In this document: in pieces, positions 5,963 to 5,978 of the stretch | Position numbering within the stretch: the first letter of the stretch is position 1 | How the letters are laid out: each line of letters starts with the position of its first letter | From: an uncultured Campylobacter sp. | GTDB lineage: Bacteria; Campylobacterota; Campylobacteria; Campylobacterales; Campylobacteraceae | Length of the DNA stretch: 5,978 bases | Reading direction: 5' to 3' | Assembly (NCBI RefSeq): GCF_937996225.1 | Contig: NZ_CALKTC010000069.1 | Location: 1 to 5,978 of the forward strand | The notes under the pieces: generated by a model | Database searches by the model: none | Told to the model about the DNA's origin: nothing | Seen by the model: the letters and a program-made list of their open reading frames with translations, nothing else | Program-made: the position numbers and the translations under genes

Positions 5963-5978
5963 CACATTTCCGTTTCGC

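Noticed and set aside
5753..5978. Small genes in the stretch after sppA
   Set aside because: The longest ATG-started frames are about 10 codons on the plus strand and 22 on the minus strand, without good ribosome binding sites.

Overview
The window looks like chromosomal DNA of a Campylobacter-type epsilonproteobacterium. The gene set and order aroQ–pepQ–folK–flhG, with a divergent aminofutalosine-deaminase-like gene and sppA, match what I recall of Campylobacter jejuni (Cj0063c–Cj0068) and Helicobacter pylori (HP1034–HP1038). The G+C content is intermediate, well above C. jejuni, and the word AAATTT is extremely common. One expected neighbour, flhF, is missing, and no fliA or fliM follows flhG. 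Together these point to a non-motile, mid-GC Campylobacter such as C. gracilis. That species call is inference, not a database result.

Layout. Positions 1-150 (minus) hold the AT-rich N-terminal end of an unidentified membrane-protein gene that runs off the left edge. Positions 266-3502 (minus) form a compact four-gene operon, transcribed aroQ, pepQ, folK, flhG-like. It starts from a TATAAT promoter at 3535-3540, and its genes are joined by gaps of 2 nt or by overlaps of 4 and 19 nt. Positions 3503-3674 are a divergent promoter region. Positions 3675-5752 (plus) hold an mqnX-like amidohydrolase and sppA, which overlap by 13 nt. Positions 5753-5978 show no gene, but a -10 box near the right edge suggests a transcription unit starting just outside.

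Function. AroQ feeds the shikimate pathway (chorismate for aromatic amino acids, folate precursors and menaquinone). FolK makes the folate pterin pyrophosphate. The amidohydrolase resembles enzymes of the futalosine menaquinone route. PepQ and SppA are housekeeping peptidases. The outlier is the last gene of the minus-strand operon. It is a MinD/FlhG-type ATPase that has lost its partner flhF, lacks the FlhF-activating N-terminal helix, has a substituted switch I aspartate, and carries an Asn/Ser-rich insertion of about 150 residues built from in-frame AATTC repeats. It keeps an intact reading frame, a strong ribosome binding site and a MinD-like C-terminal amphipathic tail. It may be a decaying flagellar relic or a repurposed ATPase, and it is the most interesting item here.
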